Source of the DNA: Nitrospirales bacterium
GTDB lineage: Bacteria; Nitrospirota; Nitrospiria; Nitrospirales; UBA8639
DNA: 20,114 nt
Assembly (NCBI GenBank): GCA_029261305.1
Contig: JAJDBO010000099.1
Location: forward strand, 1 to 20,114
Direction: 5' to 3'
The notes under the pieces: generated by a model
The model's database searches: none
Seen by the model: the letters and a program-made list of their open reading frames with translations, nothing else
What the model was told of the DNA's origin: nothing
In this document: positions 1 through 7,333 of the stretch, in pieces
Position numbering within the stretch: position 1 is the first letter of the stretch
How the letters are laid out: every line of letters starts with the position of its first letter
Position numbers and translations under genes: made by a program

Positions 1-153
1 ATTCGTTTCTGATATCGTGGCATCACTAAATCGATGCCAGGCTTCATGGTCAGCCACCGCAACCGCGGTGTCATTGGTTTCATAGACCACGTCTTGGATC
101 CATTGTGGATAAGGGGTTACATCAACAAATGATGCGGTCGCGTTGAGTGTCAT
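1..153 (-). CDS. N-terminal fragment of an unidentified protein (runs off the left edge)
   Basis: An ATG at 151-153 on the minus strand opens a frame that stays open to the window edge, giving 51 residues that begin MTLNATASFVDVTPYPQWIQ. An AAGGAG Shine-Dalgarno lies 9 nt upstream of the ATG (plus-strand 163-168), which supports the start. The visible part contains WIQDVVYET followed by VADHEAWHRF. It has no signal peptide and no catalytic motif that I can name with confidence. It faintly resembles the N-terminus of heme-oxygenase-like/TenA-like helical proteins, but that is a weak impression from a short fragment and should not be carried forward as an annotation. Confidence 0.7.
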   Translation of the reverse strand, partial: MTLNATASFVDVTPYPQWIQDVVYETNDTAVAVADHEAWHRFSDATISETN

Positions 154-665
154 CAATCTCGTCTCCTTTTCGTTAGGTCAAATATATGGTTACTTTGTTT
201 ATTTCCTAAGCAAGGCTGGATAAAGTTGAGTATGGAATCATTTCCATGACCAAACCTTGTCCCTGCGTCTTGATGCATCTCATAGCAAGATCTGTCCACA
301 ATTTTCACAAAGGGTGTTAGTGAGATTGAATGCTATGAAATTTTTGAGAAAAATTGCGTGTTTTTATGGGGAGAGTGAGCGAATCTTTTGTGATACACCC
401 TGTGCCGTTATGACAACAACATTGTCATAAAATCCTTAGCTGTATATATGGTGCACACTGACCAGATACGAATGAAAGCATTGAAAAGAATGGGTATTTT
501 GAATGCCGATCGTTACCTATTGGACAATTGGCAGGATTAAAAAAGAGCAGCGTTGGTTTTAGAAACTATCGTACGGGAGGGAATGGAAAGGAACCATTCA
601 CACACCAAAAGGCGGCAGACATTTTGAAATTTTTTAGAAGGAATAATCGAAGAAAAATTGGATAG
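154..665. other. Intergenic region, no convincing gene
   Basis: About 510 bases separate the minus-strand gene start at 153 from the 3' end of tRNA-Gln. I see no long open frame. A 22-codon frame from the ATG at 471 has no clear ribosome site and is not supported. The region holds small dyads: ATGGAA-TCAT-TTCCAT at 232-247, a stronger 9+9 inverted repeat at 408-430 (listed separately) and GAATGG/CCATTC around a 7-nt loop at 581-599. Being directly 3' of a tRNA it could be an integration target, but no integrase or repeated tRNA end is visible. Confidence 0.5.
408..430. repeat. Perfect 9-bp inverted repeat, possible operator
   Basis: TTATGACAA (408-416), a 5-nt spacer CAACA, and TTGTCATAA (422-430) form a perfect dyad of 23 bp. 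It lies about 255 bp upstream of the minus-strand gene at the left edge. No T-run follows it on either strand, so it looks more like a dimeric regulator's operator than a terminator. The regulator is unknown. Confidence 0.4.
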
Positions 666-739
666 TGGCTGGGGGACCAGGAATCGAACCTGGGTTCTTA
701 GAACCAAAATCTAATGTCTTGCCCCTAGACGATCCCCCA
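666..739 (-). tRNA. tRNA-Gln(UUG)
   Basis: On the minus strand the sequence folds as a tRNA. The acceptor strand TGGGGGA (739-733) pairs with TCCCCCA (676-670), giving the U1:A72 pair typical of glutamine tRNAs. The anticodon stem TTAGA/TCTAA encloses the 7-nt loop TTTTGGT, with anticodon TTG (UUG) reading CAA. The T-arm has GGTTCGATTCC. The discriminator base is G and the 3' CCA is encoded (668-666). The gene stands alone between a methyltransferase gene and an intergenic region. Confidence 0.96.
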
Positions 740-750
740 ACCAGGGCGAT

Positions 751-780
751 ACTCTATCCGGCTCTTCCCTAATTCGTCAA
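751..780 (-). promoter_or_regulatory. Likely sigma-70 promoter of tRNA-Gln
   Basis: Reading the minus strand, TTGACG (plus 775-780) and TAGAGT (plus 751-756) are separated by 18 bp. The -10 lies 11 bp before the first base of the mature tRNA. The spacing and position suit a stable-RNA promoter. Confidence 0.6.
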
Positions 781-852
781 GAGTCTCATCTATTGCTTGC
801 CGCTCATTGCTCCTCACTCAGGGAAATGGAAAGAGCCTTGATATCAGTCAGG

Positions 853-1512
853 CTAAAACACCCGGCCAGTGACGATCCAATGGCGATCATCGGGCACATC
901 GATGAGCATTCGGCTATGATTCATTTCTGCTAAATGGGCGGCCACTTCATCTTCGGTGAATGCGGCCAAGAGAGAATTGTAAAAGTCCCGACGTAACTGC
1001 TCGGGTTCATTGGCAGCATACTGATCCACCAGGGCTTGGGCGTCTTCGATTGTCTCCGGGCGCACTAAATCCATCACAAGCACCGGCGACCCAGATTTGG
1101 CCAGCTGTTTCAGGGCATACCAAAATTTAAAGGGGTTGGGTATATGATGTACGAGGCTATTGGAGATAATGGCATCCACCGGTTCTGGCAATTGAAGGTC
1201 CTGAAATTTTTGACTGATGAATTGAATCCGATCGGTGAGCTTCGCTTCCTCCACAGCAGCCTGAGCGCGGGTGATCATCGGTTCTGACGCATCAAGGCCA
1301 ATGAATTTCATTGATGGACAAGCCCGGGCCAACCGAATGAGAATGTCCGCTGGCCCACAGCCTAGATCGAGAACAACCCCTTCTCGAAAATCGGAAAAGT
1401 TATTGAGAAACTGATCGACAAACCATTGGTTTTCTTGGGCAAAATCCGCCTGGGCATAGGCTTGGACTTGTTCCTCCCCATCCATGATCTCTGGTTCAAG
1501 CACTCGTTCCAT
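853..1512 (-). CDS. Class I SAM-dependent methyltransferase
   Basis: A 219-residue soluble protein with the Rossmann-type methyltransferase signature. Motif I is VLDLGCGPADI (about residues 47-57), the glycine-rich S-adenosylmethionine loop. An acidic motif follows in FIGLDAS (about 69-75), and the post-motif segment DAIISNSLVHHIPNP fits a methyltransferase_11/25-type core. The substrate cannot be told from sequence. The ATG at 1510-1512 is preceded by an AAGGA-containing site about 11 nt upstream. It is transcribed toward the tRNA and divergently from apaH, with a gap of about 175 bp. Length matches the small-molecule methyltransferase class; no membrane segments or extra domains are seen. 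Confidence 0.88.
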   Translation of the reverse strand: MERVLEPEIMDGEEQVQAYAQADFAQENQWFVDQFLNNFSDFREGVVLDLGCGPADILIRLARACPSMKFIGLDASEPMITRAQAAVEEAKLTDRIQFISQKFQDLQLPEPVDAIISNSLVHHIPNPFKFWYALKQLAKSGSPVLVMDLVRPETIEDAQALVDQYAANEPEQLRRDFYNSLLAAFTEDEVAAHLAEMNHSRMLIDVPDDRHWIVTGRVF

Positions 1513-1688
1513 AGGATATTATTTCCTTCCACGCAAAATTTTTCTCAATCACCCATATACCTTCGATCCTATCGCCAGCTTTCAAGGTGGTCAACACTCA
1601 GGGTCAACACGCTAGAGCTATTGCATGCCTCTACGGTTCACGCTATGGTCAATTCTGCTACCATTTTCAGAGGAGACGATTCCCATTC

Positions 1689-2501
1689 ATGGCCACCTAC
1701 GCCATTGGCGATATCCAAGGATGTTTGACGTCCTTTCAAAAACTTCTCCGCCAGATTTCCTTTAATCCCAACACGGACCGCCTCTGTTTGGTTGGCGATT
1801 TGGTCAACCGTGGGCCGGATTCTCTTGGAGTGCTGAGGTTGGTCAAAGACCTTGGTCCTGCTTGCGTGACGGTGCTTGGCAACCATGACCTTCATCTCCT
1901 TGCCATTCACGCCGGCATTACCTCTCTTCAAAAAAAAGATACACTTCGTCCCATTCTTGAGGCACCCGATTGCGAGGACCTGATTTCTTGGTTGAGGCAA
2001 CAACCGTTGTTACATCAAGAGGGTAATTATGTCCTCATTCATGCAGGTCTCCTTCCGCAATGTACAATCAATCAGGCGAAAGAATTGGCCAATGAGGTTG
2101 AAATGGCTCTTCGTTCCGATCACTATCAAGCCCCACTCGCAGGGCTCTATCAAAGCACTGCCTGTGAATGGCGTTCCGATTTTTCTGCAGACGAGCGCCT
2201 AGGTTTCACCACCAATATGTTAACAAGACTGCGAGTCTGTTCTCCTAAGGGAGAGATCAACCTCACGTTTAAAGGCAAACCCCATAAATCTCCAGAAGGA
2301 TATTCACCGTGGTACCTCTTGCCCCCTGTCTGTCCCAGATCGGAAACAATTATTTTTGGACATTGGTCAGCCCTTGGAGCGTTAATCACCGAAAAACATA
2401 TTGGGATTGATGGCGGCTGTATTTGGGGCCATGAATTAATAGCCTTTTGCCTTGAAGACAGAAAGATCCATAAAGCTTCCTGCGCGTCATCCATACTCTG
2501 A
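1689..2501 (+). CDS. apaH: Symmetrical bis(5'-nucleosyl)-tetraphosphatase ApaH
   Basis: A 270-residue metallophosphoesterase that hydrolyses Ap4A to two ADP and limits dinucleoside polyphosphates. The family's metal motifs are present in order: GDIQG (residues 7-11), GDLVNRGPDS (36-45) and LGNHDLHLLA (63-72), the last closely matching E. coli ApaH. A C-terminal FGHWSALG stretch supplies a further conserved histidine. The frame is open further upstream, but the N-terminus MATYAIGDIQG aligns directly with the E. coli start, so I choose ATG 1689. A GAGGAG site lies about 12 nt upstream, a little far. The gene stands alone, divergent from the methyltransferase. Confidence 0.93.
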   Translation: MATYAIGDIQGCLTSFQKLLRQISFNPNTDRLCLVGDLVNRGPDSLGVLRLVKDLGPACVTVLGNHDLHLLAIHAGITSLQKKDTLRPILEAPDCEDLISWLRQQPLLHQEGNYVLIHAGLLPQCTINQAKELANEVEMALRSDHYQAPLAGLYQSTACEWRSDFSADERLGFTTNMLTRLRVCSPKGEINLTFKGKPHKSPEGYSPWYLLPPVCPRSETIIFGHWSALGALITEKHIGIDGGCIWGHELIAFCLEDRKIHKASCASSIL

Positions 2502-2535
2502 CTCCCCAAGAATAATCTGACACCGCCTCACACAT

Positions 2536-2574
2536 TGTATCTTGATGGATACGGCTTGTATCTAAAACGATACA
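2536..2574 (+). promoter_or_regulatory. Tandem dyad activator site (enhancer-like), copy 1
   Basis: Two 18-bp dyads with half-sites TGTATC and GATACA: 2536-2553 (TGTATCTTGATGGATACG, one terminal mismatch) and 2557-2574 (TGTATCTAAAACGATACA, perfect). Their starts are 21 bp apart, about two helical turns, so both would face the same side of the DNA. The pair lies upstream of the sigma-54-like promoter at 2694-2710, with the second dyad starting 139 bp before the GG of the -24 element. The same arrangement recurs at 9539-9714. This is what a NtrC-type enhancer-binding site usually looks like. The identity of the binding protein is inferred. Confidence 0.75.
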
Positions 2575-2693
2575 ATTTTTCATCTCTTTCACTCATATCC
2601 ATACACAAAACTTCAATCCCTATCACATGACTTTATAGTCAACAAAACAACATGTTATGAATTTTACCTTTGCCTCCAGCATTTAATTTTTTA

Positions 2694-2710
2694 GTGGCAT
2701 AATCTTTGCT
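2694..2710 (+). promoter_or_regulatory. Sigma-54 (RpoN) promoter, -24/-12
   Basis: TGGCAT-aatct-TTGCT: GG at 2696-2697 and GC at 2708-2709 separated by exactly 10 bp, close to the consensus TGGCAC-N5-TTGCA. Transcription would start near 2721 and run rightward into the zinc-ribbon gene at 2991, leaving a leader of about 270 nt. Confidence 0.72.
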
Positions 2711-2800
2711 GTTCATCTATAAGAGAAACATAAATTGGGTTACCAACTTGATCACGCACAGTAGAATCCTTGTCAACTTTCCTCAACAGAAATTACTAAC

Positions 2801-2830
2801 TTGACATTAGGGTTAATATCCTAGGATTAT
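2801..2830 (+). promoter_or_regulatory. Possible sigma-70 promoter
   Basis: A perfect -35 TTGACA (2801-2806) and a partial -10 GATTAT (2825-2830, 4 of 6 matches) are separated by 18 bp, upstream of the zinc-ribbon gene. It could give basal expression alongside the sigma-54 promoter, but the weak -10 keeps confidence low. Confidence 0.35.
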
Positions 2831-2990
2831 TCCCCTACGAACATGAATAGTTCTTTTTCAAAGAGTGATACACATCACAGACCACTTGAATACATTTCGA
2901 TTACAAAGATACGAACACCTCTGTTACGGCATGAGGCCGTTGTTCGAAAGATCGACTCCACACGCGCCAACACAACCACAAGGAGGCCCC

Positions 2991-3359
2991 ATGAGCGTGA
3001 ACGCTTCGCTAGGGAAGGCAAGGCAGAACAAACGGTCCGCAAAGCAACCCACCACTCGGGTACGAATACGGCCTGTTGTGGCATTAGCCCCATCCGGTTC
3101 GATGGAACATTGCCTGAAATGTCACGGTTGGATTGTTGTCCAAGAAATCGATCTGTCCAAAAAACTCGAAATGCGGTGCCTAAATTGCGGATGGCAACCC
3201 CAGTACGGCGAACGAGTGATTCGGGAGACGGAGGAGGCACGTTCGATTCGGCGATTTACCGCAGAGATGTTTGGTGTCACTTCCAATGATCTCCCATCGA
3301 CCCCTTTGGAGGCATCATTTCAACAAATCGATTTCTCGAAACGCGCCAAACGCCGTTAA
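2991..3359 (+). CDS. Small zinc-ribbon protein, function unknown
   Basis: A 122-residue basic protein. Residues from about 40 contain HCLKCHGWIVVQ followed by LEMRCLNCGWQ, a four-cysteine CxxC/CxxC zinc ribbon or knuckle. The N-terminal region before it is rich in Lys, Arg and Gln, and the C-terminus ends SKRAKRR, so nucleic-acid or protein binding is possible but not shown. The frame extends upstream, but ATG 2991 follows a perfect AGGAGG (2981-2986) by 4 nt and is the best start. It lies downstream of a tandem dyad and sigma-54-like promoter that match those upstream of the RiPP precursor, suggesting shared control. I do not recognise the family. Confidence 0.75.
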   Translation: MSVNASLGKARQNKRSAKQPTTRVRIRPVVALAPSGSMEHCLKCHGWIVVQEIDLSKKLEMRCLNCGWQPQYGERVIRETEEARSIRRFTAEMFGVTSNDLPSTPLEASFQQIDFSKRAKRR

Positions 3360-3731
3360 ATATGGAATCGAATCTCTCTTCTTTTTGAAAAACAGCTTTG
3401 GCTTGCCCAATGGCTTTTCTCCTTTTTCTTCTATGGTGAAGAATTGGGCTCTCAATTTTCTCACTCAGTGCATCAAGGGCACTTCCAGGCGTCACCTACC
3501 CCTCCTACTAATTTGGAGCCGGGAAATGTCAGAGAAAGACACAGGCGTCCCAGAATTCCTCACCTTTTCCACACCTGACCGTATTAATATTTCTGACAAT
3601 TATTGCCATCCCTCTCACATTTCATGGGGCAATTGACTCTTTTGATGATGGGAAATTTATTTGTCTTGTGATAGCCAATCACGAAGAAGATCATCGAATT
3701 ATTTTTACGTCCTGGCATCCAGGGTGACCTC
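3360..3731. other. Intergenic region, no convincing gene
   Basis: About 370 bases between the zinc-ribbon gene and the substrate-binding protein gene. The open frames crossing it look non-coding. A short AGTGC/GCACT dyad is seen near 3470-3485. No TGTATC/GATACA dyad and no GG-N10-GC promoter were found. Any promoter for the downstream pair is not recognisable by eye. Confidence 0.5.
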
Positions 3732-4697
3732 TTGCGCTGTTCTCCTCGAATAAGCCCCACTCTCCTATTCATCATTTTGACTTTCTGGCTTGTGTGCCTT
3801 TTCACACTTGCCAGTCCAATGGGAACCAATACCCGAGAAGCCGCTTGGGGCCAAGACATCATCTTGCTGAAATCCGCAGACGTTGGCGCGTATAACGCGG
3901 CGGCCTCCGCCTTCCGGGAAAGACTGACCCCAAACGTCGAAATATTGGAATTTGACCTCCAGGGTGATATTTCCCAGGGTCGAAAACTTGGCAGAAAAAT
4001 ACGAGCGTCCCCCGCCCGCCTCGTCGTGGCCATCGGCCTCAAGGCTGCCCTGGCAGCAAAATTAGAGATTCTTGATATCCCTATCATCTCTTGCATGGTG
4101 TTGACTCCAGCGAAATATGACTTGCCCGGCAGTAATATGACCAGCGTTGGGCTACGCATACCCATCGATCACCAGTTTGACTTGATCCAAGAACTCATCC
4201 CTCAGGGAAAACGAGTGGGGATCTTGTTTGATCCGACAAAAACAGACCAAACCATTCAACAAGCCAAAGCTCTGGCCAAGAAACACAACCTGCAGTTCCT
4301 GAGTAGCCCTGTATCTTCTCCACAAGAGGTTCCAGACACATTGCGAGCGCTGCTGCCGAACATTGACCTCTTATGGCTTATTCCCGACAGCACGGTCTTA
4401 ACTGAAGACTCTCTTGAATTTCTCTTGAGTACAACCTTGGAAGCCAGGATTCCGGTGTTTGGATTTTCTTCTGGACTAGTTCGAAGCGGAGCTTTTGCGG
4501 GACTCTATATCAACTATGCCAAGGTAGGAACACAAGTGGCAAAATTAGCCAACGTCATTATTAACGGGGGGGAAATTCCTCAAGGAAAGGCTCTTCCCCC
4601 AGAACACGTCAGTCTAGCCATTAATAAGCAGATTGCCGAATACCTTGGAATTACCATTCCCCAACGCCTGCTGAAAAATGCAGAGGAGGTGTATTAA
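3732..4697 (+). CDS. Periplasmic ABC-type substrate-binding protein (ABC_sub_bind family)
   Basis: A 321-residue protein with an N-terminal hydrophobic export signal (about residues 10-29) and no clear lipobox. The rest fits the two-lobed ABC_sub_bind (PF04392-like) family: VVAIGLKAALAAK, a lobe-crossing SVGLRIPIDHQFDLIQEL, KRVGILFDPT and IPVFGFSSGLVRSGAFAGLY. This family is associated with uptake of uncharacterised, often aromatic or amino-acid-like ligands. The TTG start at 3732 has GGTGA about 6 nt upstream and gives an intact signal peptide. No ABC permease or ATPase is adjacent. Instead a sensor kinase gene starts 17 bp downstream, so the protein may act as a ligand-presenting co-sensor. 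That role is inferred from gene order. Confidence 0.85.
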   Translation: MRCSPRISPTLLFIILTFWLVCLFTLASPMGTNTREAAWGQDIILLKSADVGAYNAAASAFRERLTPNVEILEFDLQGDISQGRKLGRKIRASPARLVVAIGLKAALAAKLEILDIPIISCMVLTPAKYDLPGSNMTSVGLRIPIDHQFDLIQELIPQGKRVGILFDPTKTDQTIQQAKALAKKHNLQFLSSPVSSPQEVPDTLRALLPNIDLLWLIPDSTVLTEDSLEFLLSTTLEARIPVFGFSSGLVRSGAFAGLYINYAKVGTQVAKLANVIINGGEIPQGKALPPEHVSLAINKQIAEYLGITIPQRLLKNAEEVY

Positions 4698-4714
4698 CCC
4701 CACTGTTTTTTCAA

Positions 4715-7003
4715 GTGACGCTGCTTATGAAACGTGATAATCACCAGCACCCACCAGCGATTCGAATGACCAGCTTACGAACGAAATTTATCGTATTCAT
4801 TAGTGTCATCATTATCGCTGTATGTTCAGGGCTTAGCTGGTATGTGGTGAGTGAGCAAGCCCAATTCATGGCACAATCGTTGCGGAAAACCGGATTAGTT
4901 ATCGTCAAAAACCTTGCGCATAACAGCCGGTTCCCATTGATTGCCAAAGACAGGCTGTCTTTGGAACGGTTTTCCGATGGGGCCATGAAAATCGATGAAG
5001 TGGTGTATGTGATCATGACTGATTCACAAGGTATGCCACTTGTCTCCAAAAGCAAGGGGGCTCTTCAAACGACAAGACAAACCCGAATCGCTGGAAATGC
5101 GGTGTTTCCGGATATCAAAATTGTCCAATCATTGTTGGCCACTTCAGAACCCGATCCAATTATTACTCCCTTTAAAAGCGATACGAAACCAGGTCCATCA
5201 GAAGATCTCCCCTCACCAGGGTGGAGTCTACAATTCAATGATCACACTGAACTTCTGAATGACTTTGCTCTCGCTGTTCGTGGGCGAACCTCCTCAGATA
5301 TGGCACTAGGACCTTTGGTGTTGGAAGAGCAGGAGGATATTCTAGAATCGAACACGTTGCCTGAAAAGAAGAGCCCAATATATGGCATTGTGCAGGTGGG
5401 GATTAGCAACGAAAAGATGATTCAGCAACTCAATGACATAGTGGAAAAAATCGTTCTCATTACTCTGCTCATTATTGCATTGGGAATTGTTGCCACAGCC
5501 GTGTTGGCTAATCGAATCATCAATCCATTGCGAAGCTTAGCGGATGTCGCCAAAAAGGTGTCTGGTGGAGATTTTTCCGTATCAGTCACCCCCACCACCC
5601 AAGACGAAGTGGGTGAGTTAAGCAAGACCTTTAATACCATGACTCAGGCCATTCGGGATCGAGAACAAGCCATTTCGGCTCAAGTCGCCACCATCACCAG
5701 GCATGCCAACAAACTGACCACTCTTAACCAAACTGGATCAGCCATTTCCTCCCATTTGGATCTCAATACGCTCCTCAGCACAGTCTTACATCTCCTTGTT
5801 GAGAAAGTTGGGTTTACCCATATGCTCCTCATGTTGTACGACCCGGATCGTGGCATGGCACATGGAGCACAAACCGCAGGCATTTCTGAGGATCTTGCAG
5901 CCCATGTTCGAACGTTGGAAATTTCAATAGAGGAAGATAACAGCCTTCGTGCCCAGCTATTGCTTCATGGAGAAGCGTTTCTCATTCCCGATATTCAAAA
6001 GGTCCAGGATCGCGTTGACCCACAGATTCTCCCGCTCATTCAGCAACTGGGTATTACCTCGTTCGTCTGTGCGCCACTGAAAAGCCAACAGCATATTATG
6101 GGATTCATCGCTGCAGACAGCACCCCTCAATCCTGCACACAGGAAGATCTCGACTTGTTGATTACCATTGCGAACACCGTGGGCGTGGCCATTGATAATG
6201 CCAAGGCCTATCTCCAACTGGAGCAGTTAAATGTCACGCTGGAACAACGAGTCGAAGAACGCACGCACGAACTGACTCAAGCGAATGAAAAATTACGGGA
6301 GCTCGACCAGCTCAAATCGGCGTTTGTGTCCATCGTTTCTCACGAGCTTCGAACCCCAATGACCTCGATCAAGGGACTCGTGGAAAACATGCTCGATGGC
6401 TTAACGGGGGAGTTAACAGACCGACAGTCGTTCTATTTAAGTCGAGTGCGAGCCAACGTTGATCGACTGACGCGGATGATCTTGGATTTGTTGGATTTAT
6501 CACGAATCGAAGCCGGACGTATGGACTTGCTTCCGGTTTCCCTGTCCCTGCCAGAACTCATCGCCGAGGTCACCGAAAATTTGCAGGGTATGGCGATTGA
6601 GCATGGTCTCACCGTCACGATTGCAAAAACCCATTCGCTCCCTCCCATTCAAGGTGACCGGGATAAAATGAGCCAAGTGTTCACGAACCTGCTTCATAAT
6701 GCCATAAAATTTACGCCCCCCAACGGCACAGTCAGAATTAGTATGGAGAAAAGGGATGAACAGTGGGTTGAAGTGTGTGTTGCAGATACGGGATGTGGCA
6801 TTCCTCAGGAGGAACTACAGACAATCTTTGAGCGATTTTATCGCAGTCCATCTGGACCTCACGAATCCAAGGGGGCGGGATTGGGGCTGGCCATTACGAA
6901 AAACCTTGTGGACCTTCATGGCGGGCAGATCTGGGCCGGAAGTACTCAAGGAAAAGGGACCAAATTTTTCATCACATTTCCTGTGGCCGGTACCATACAG
7001 TAA
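4715..7003 (+). CDS. Membrane histidine kinase, periplasmic sensor-HAMP-GAF-HisKA-HATPase
   Basis: A 762-residue sensor kinase. TM1 is about residues 25-46, followed by a roughly 200-residue periplasmic region with no family I recognise, and TM2 about 246-266. Then come HAMP (about 268-320), GAF (about 345-497), a coiled coil (about 500-530), the HisKA H-box SHELRTPMTSIKG with phospho-acceptor H543, and the ATPase N-box NLLHNAIKF (658-666), G1 DTGCGIP (691-697) and G2 GAGLGL (720-725). All catalytic motifs are intact. GTG 4715 is the longest start and ATG 4727 is equally possible; neither has a good SD. It sits 17 bp after the substrate-binding protein gene and is paralogous in its C-terminal half to the kinase at 15632-18034. 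No receiver gene is directly adjacent. Confidence 0.92.
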   Translation: MTLLMKRDNHQHPPAIRMTSLRTKFIVFISVIIIAVCSGLSWYVVSEQAQFMAQSLRKTGLVIVKNLAHNSRFPLIAKDRLSLERFSDGAMKIDEVVYVIMTDSQGMPLVSKSKGALQTTRQTRIAGNAVFPDIKIVQSLLATSEPDPIITPFKSDTKPGPSEDLPSPGWSLQFNDHTELLNDFALAVRGRTSSDMALGPLVLEEQEDILESNTLPEKKSPIYGIVQVGISNEKMIQQLNDIVEKIVLITLLIIALGIVATAVLANRIINPLRSLADVAKKVSGGDFSVSVTPTTQDEVGELSKTFNTMTQAIRDREQAISAQVATITRHANKLTTLNQTGSAISSHLDLNTLLSTVLHLLVEKVGFTHMLLMLYDPDRGMAHGAQTAGISEDLAAHVRTLEISIEEDNSLRAQLLLHGEAFLIPDIQKVQDRVDPQILPLIQQLGITSFVCAPLKSQQHIMGFIAADSTPQSCTQEDLDLLITIANTVGVAIDNAKAYLQLEQLNVTLEQRVEERTHELTQANEKLRELDQLKSAFVSIVSHELRTPMTSIKGLVENMLDGLTGELTDRQSFYLSRVRANVDRLTRMILDLLDLSRIEAGRMDLLPVSLSLPELIAEVTENLQGMAIEHGLTVTIAKTHSLPPIQGDRDKMSQVFTNLLHNAIKFTPPNGTVRISMEKRDEQWVEVCVADTGCGIPQEELQTIFERFYRSPSGPHESKGAGLGLAITKNLVDLHGGQIWAGSTQGKGTKFFITFPVAGTIQ

Positions 7004-7333
7004 AGAATAAGCACTAGAGACAAACAGGCCTAATGGTAGGGGCGCAGACACCTTCCATGCCTTGTTCCGCTTCTGGTAGAAATTCAAGTTTATTGCAACA
7101 CAAAAAAGTCGTTGAGTAGAATGGCAGATCTTCCCCTGGCCTTTTTTAAATATTAGGACAGCTAGAGTAGCAAGGGAACTTCCCAAGAGAGGGTATTGAG
7201 CACCTTCCCCAAATCAACCCAAAAACGTTTGGTTGCCACGCGCTATCACAAGGTTAGTTGAAGAATGAAGAAAAAGTTTGCTTTGTTGCTACAACAAAAT
7301 AAGCAAGATTAAGGGATCTCGTGATTTGCGACC
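7004..7333. other. Intergenic region upstream of the TonB-dependent receptor
   Basis: 330 bases with no supported gene. I found no TGTATC-N6-GATACA dyad and no GG-N10-GC promoter here, so the receptor is not obviously under the same control as the RiPP precursor. The segment just before the receptor (about 7255-7310) is A/T-rich and could hold an ordinary promoter. No riboswitch was recognised. Confidence 0.45.

Noticed and set aside
154..665. Mobile element or attachment site 3' of tRNA-Gln
   Set aside because: No integrase, no direct repeat of the tRNA 3' end and no transposase frame are visible in the window.
2536..2574. PpsR/CrtJ-type site (TGT-N12-ACA)
   Set aside because: The dyads do fit TGT-N12-ACA, but the extended half-sites TGTATC/GATACA, tandem phasing and fixed distance to a sigma-54 promoter fit an enhancer-binding activator better. 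No photosynthesis genes are present.
2843..3289. 148-residue ORF overlapping the zinc-ribbon gene
   Set aside because: It has no SD, a low-complexity Arg/Thr-rich composition and lies in a different frame over a gene with a CxxC zinc motif and perfect SD.
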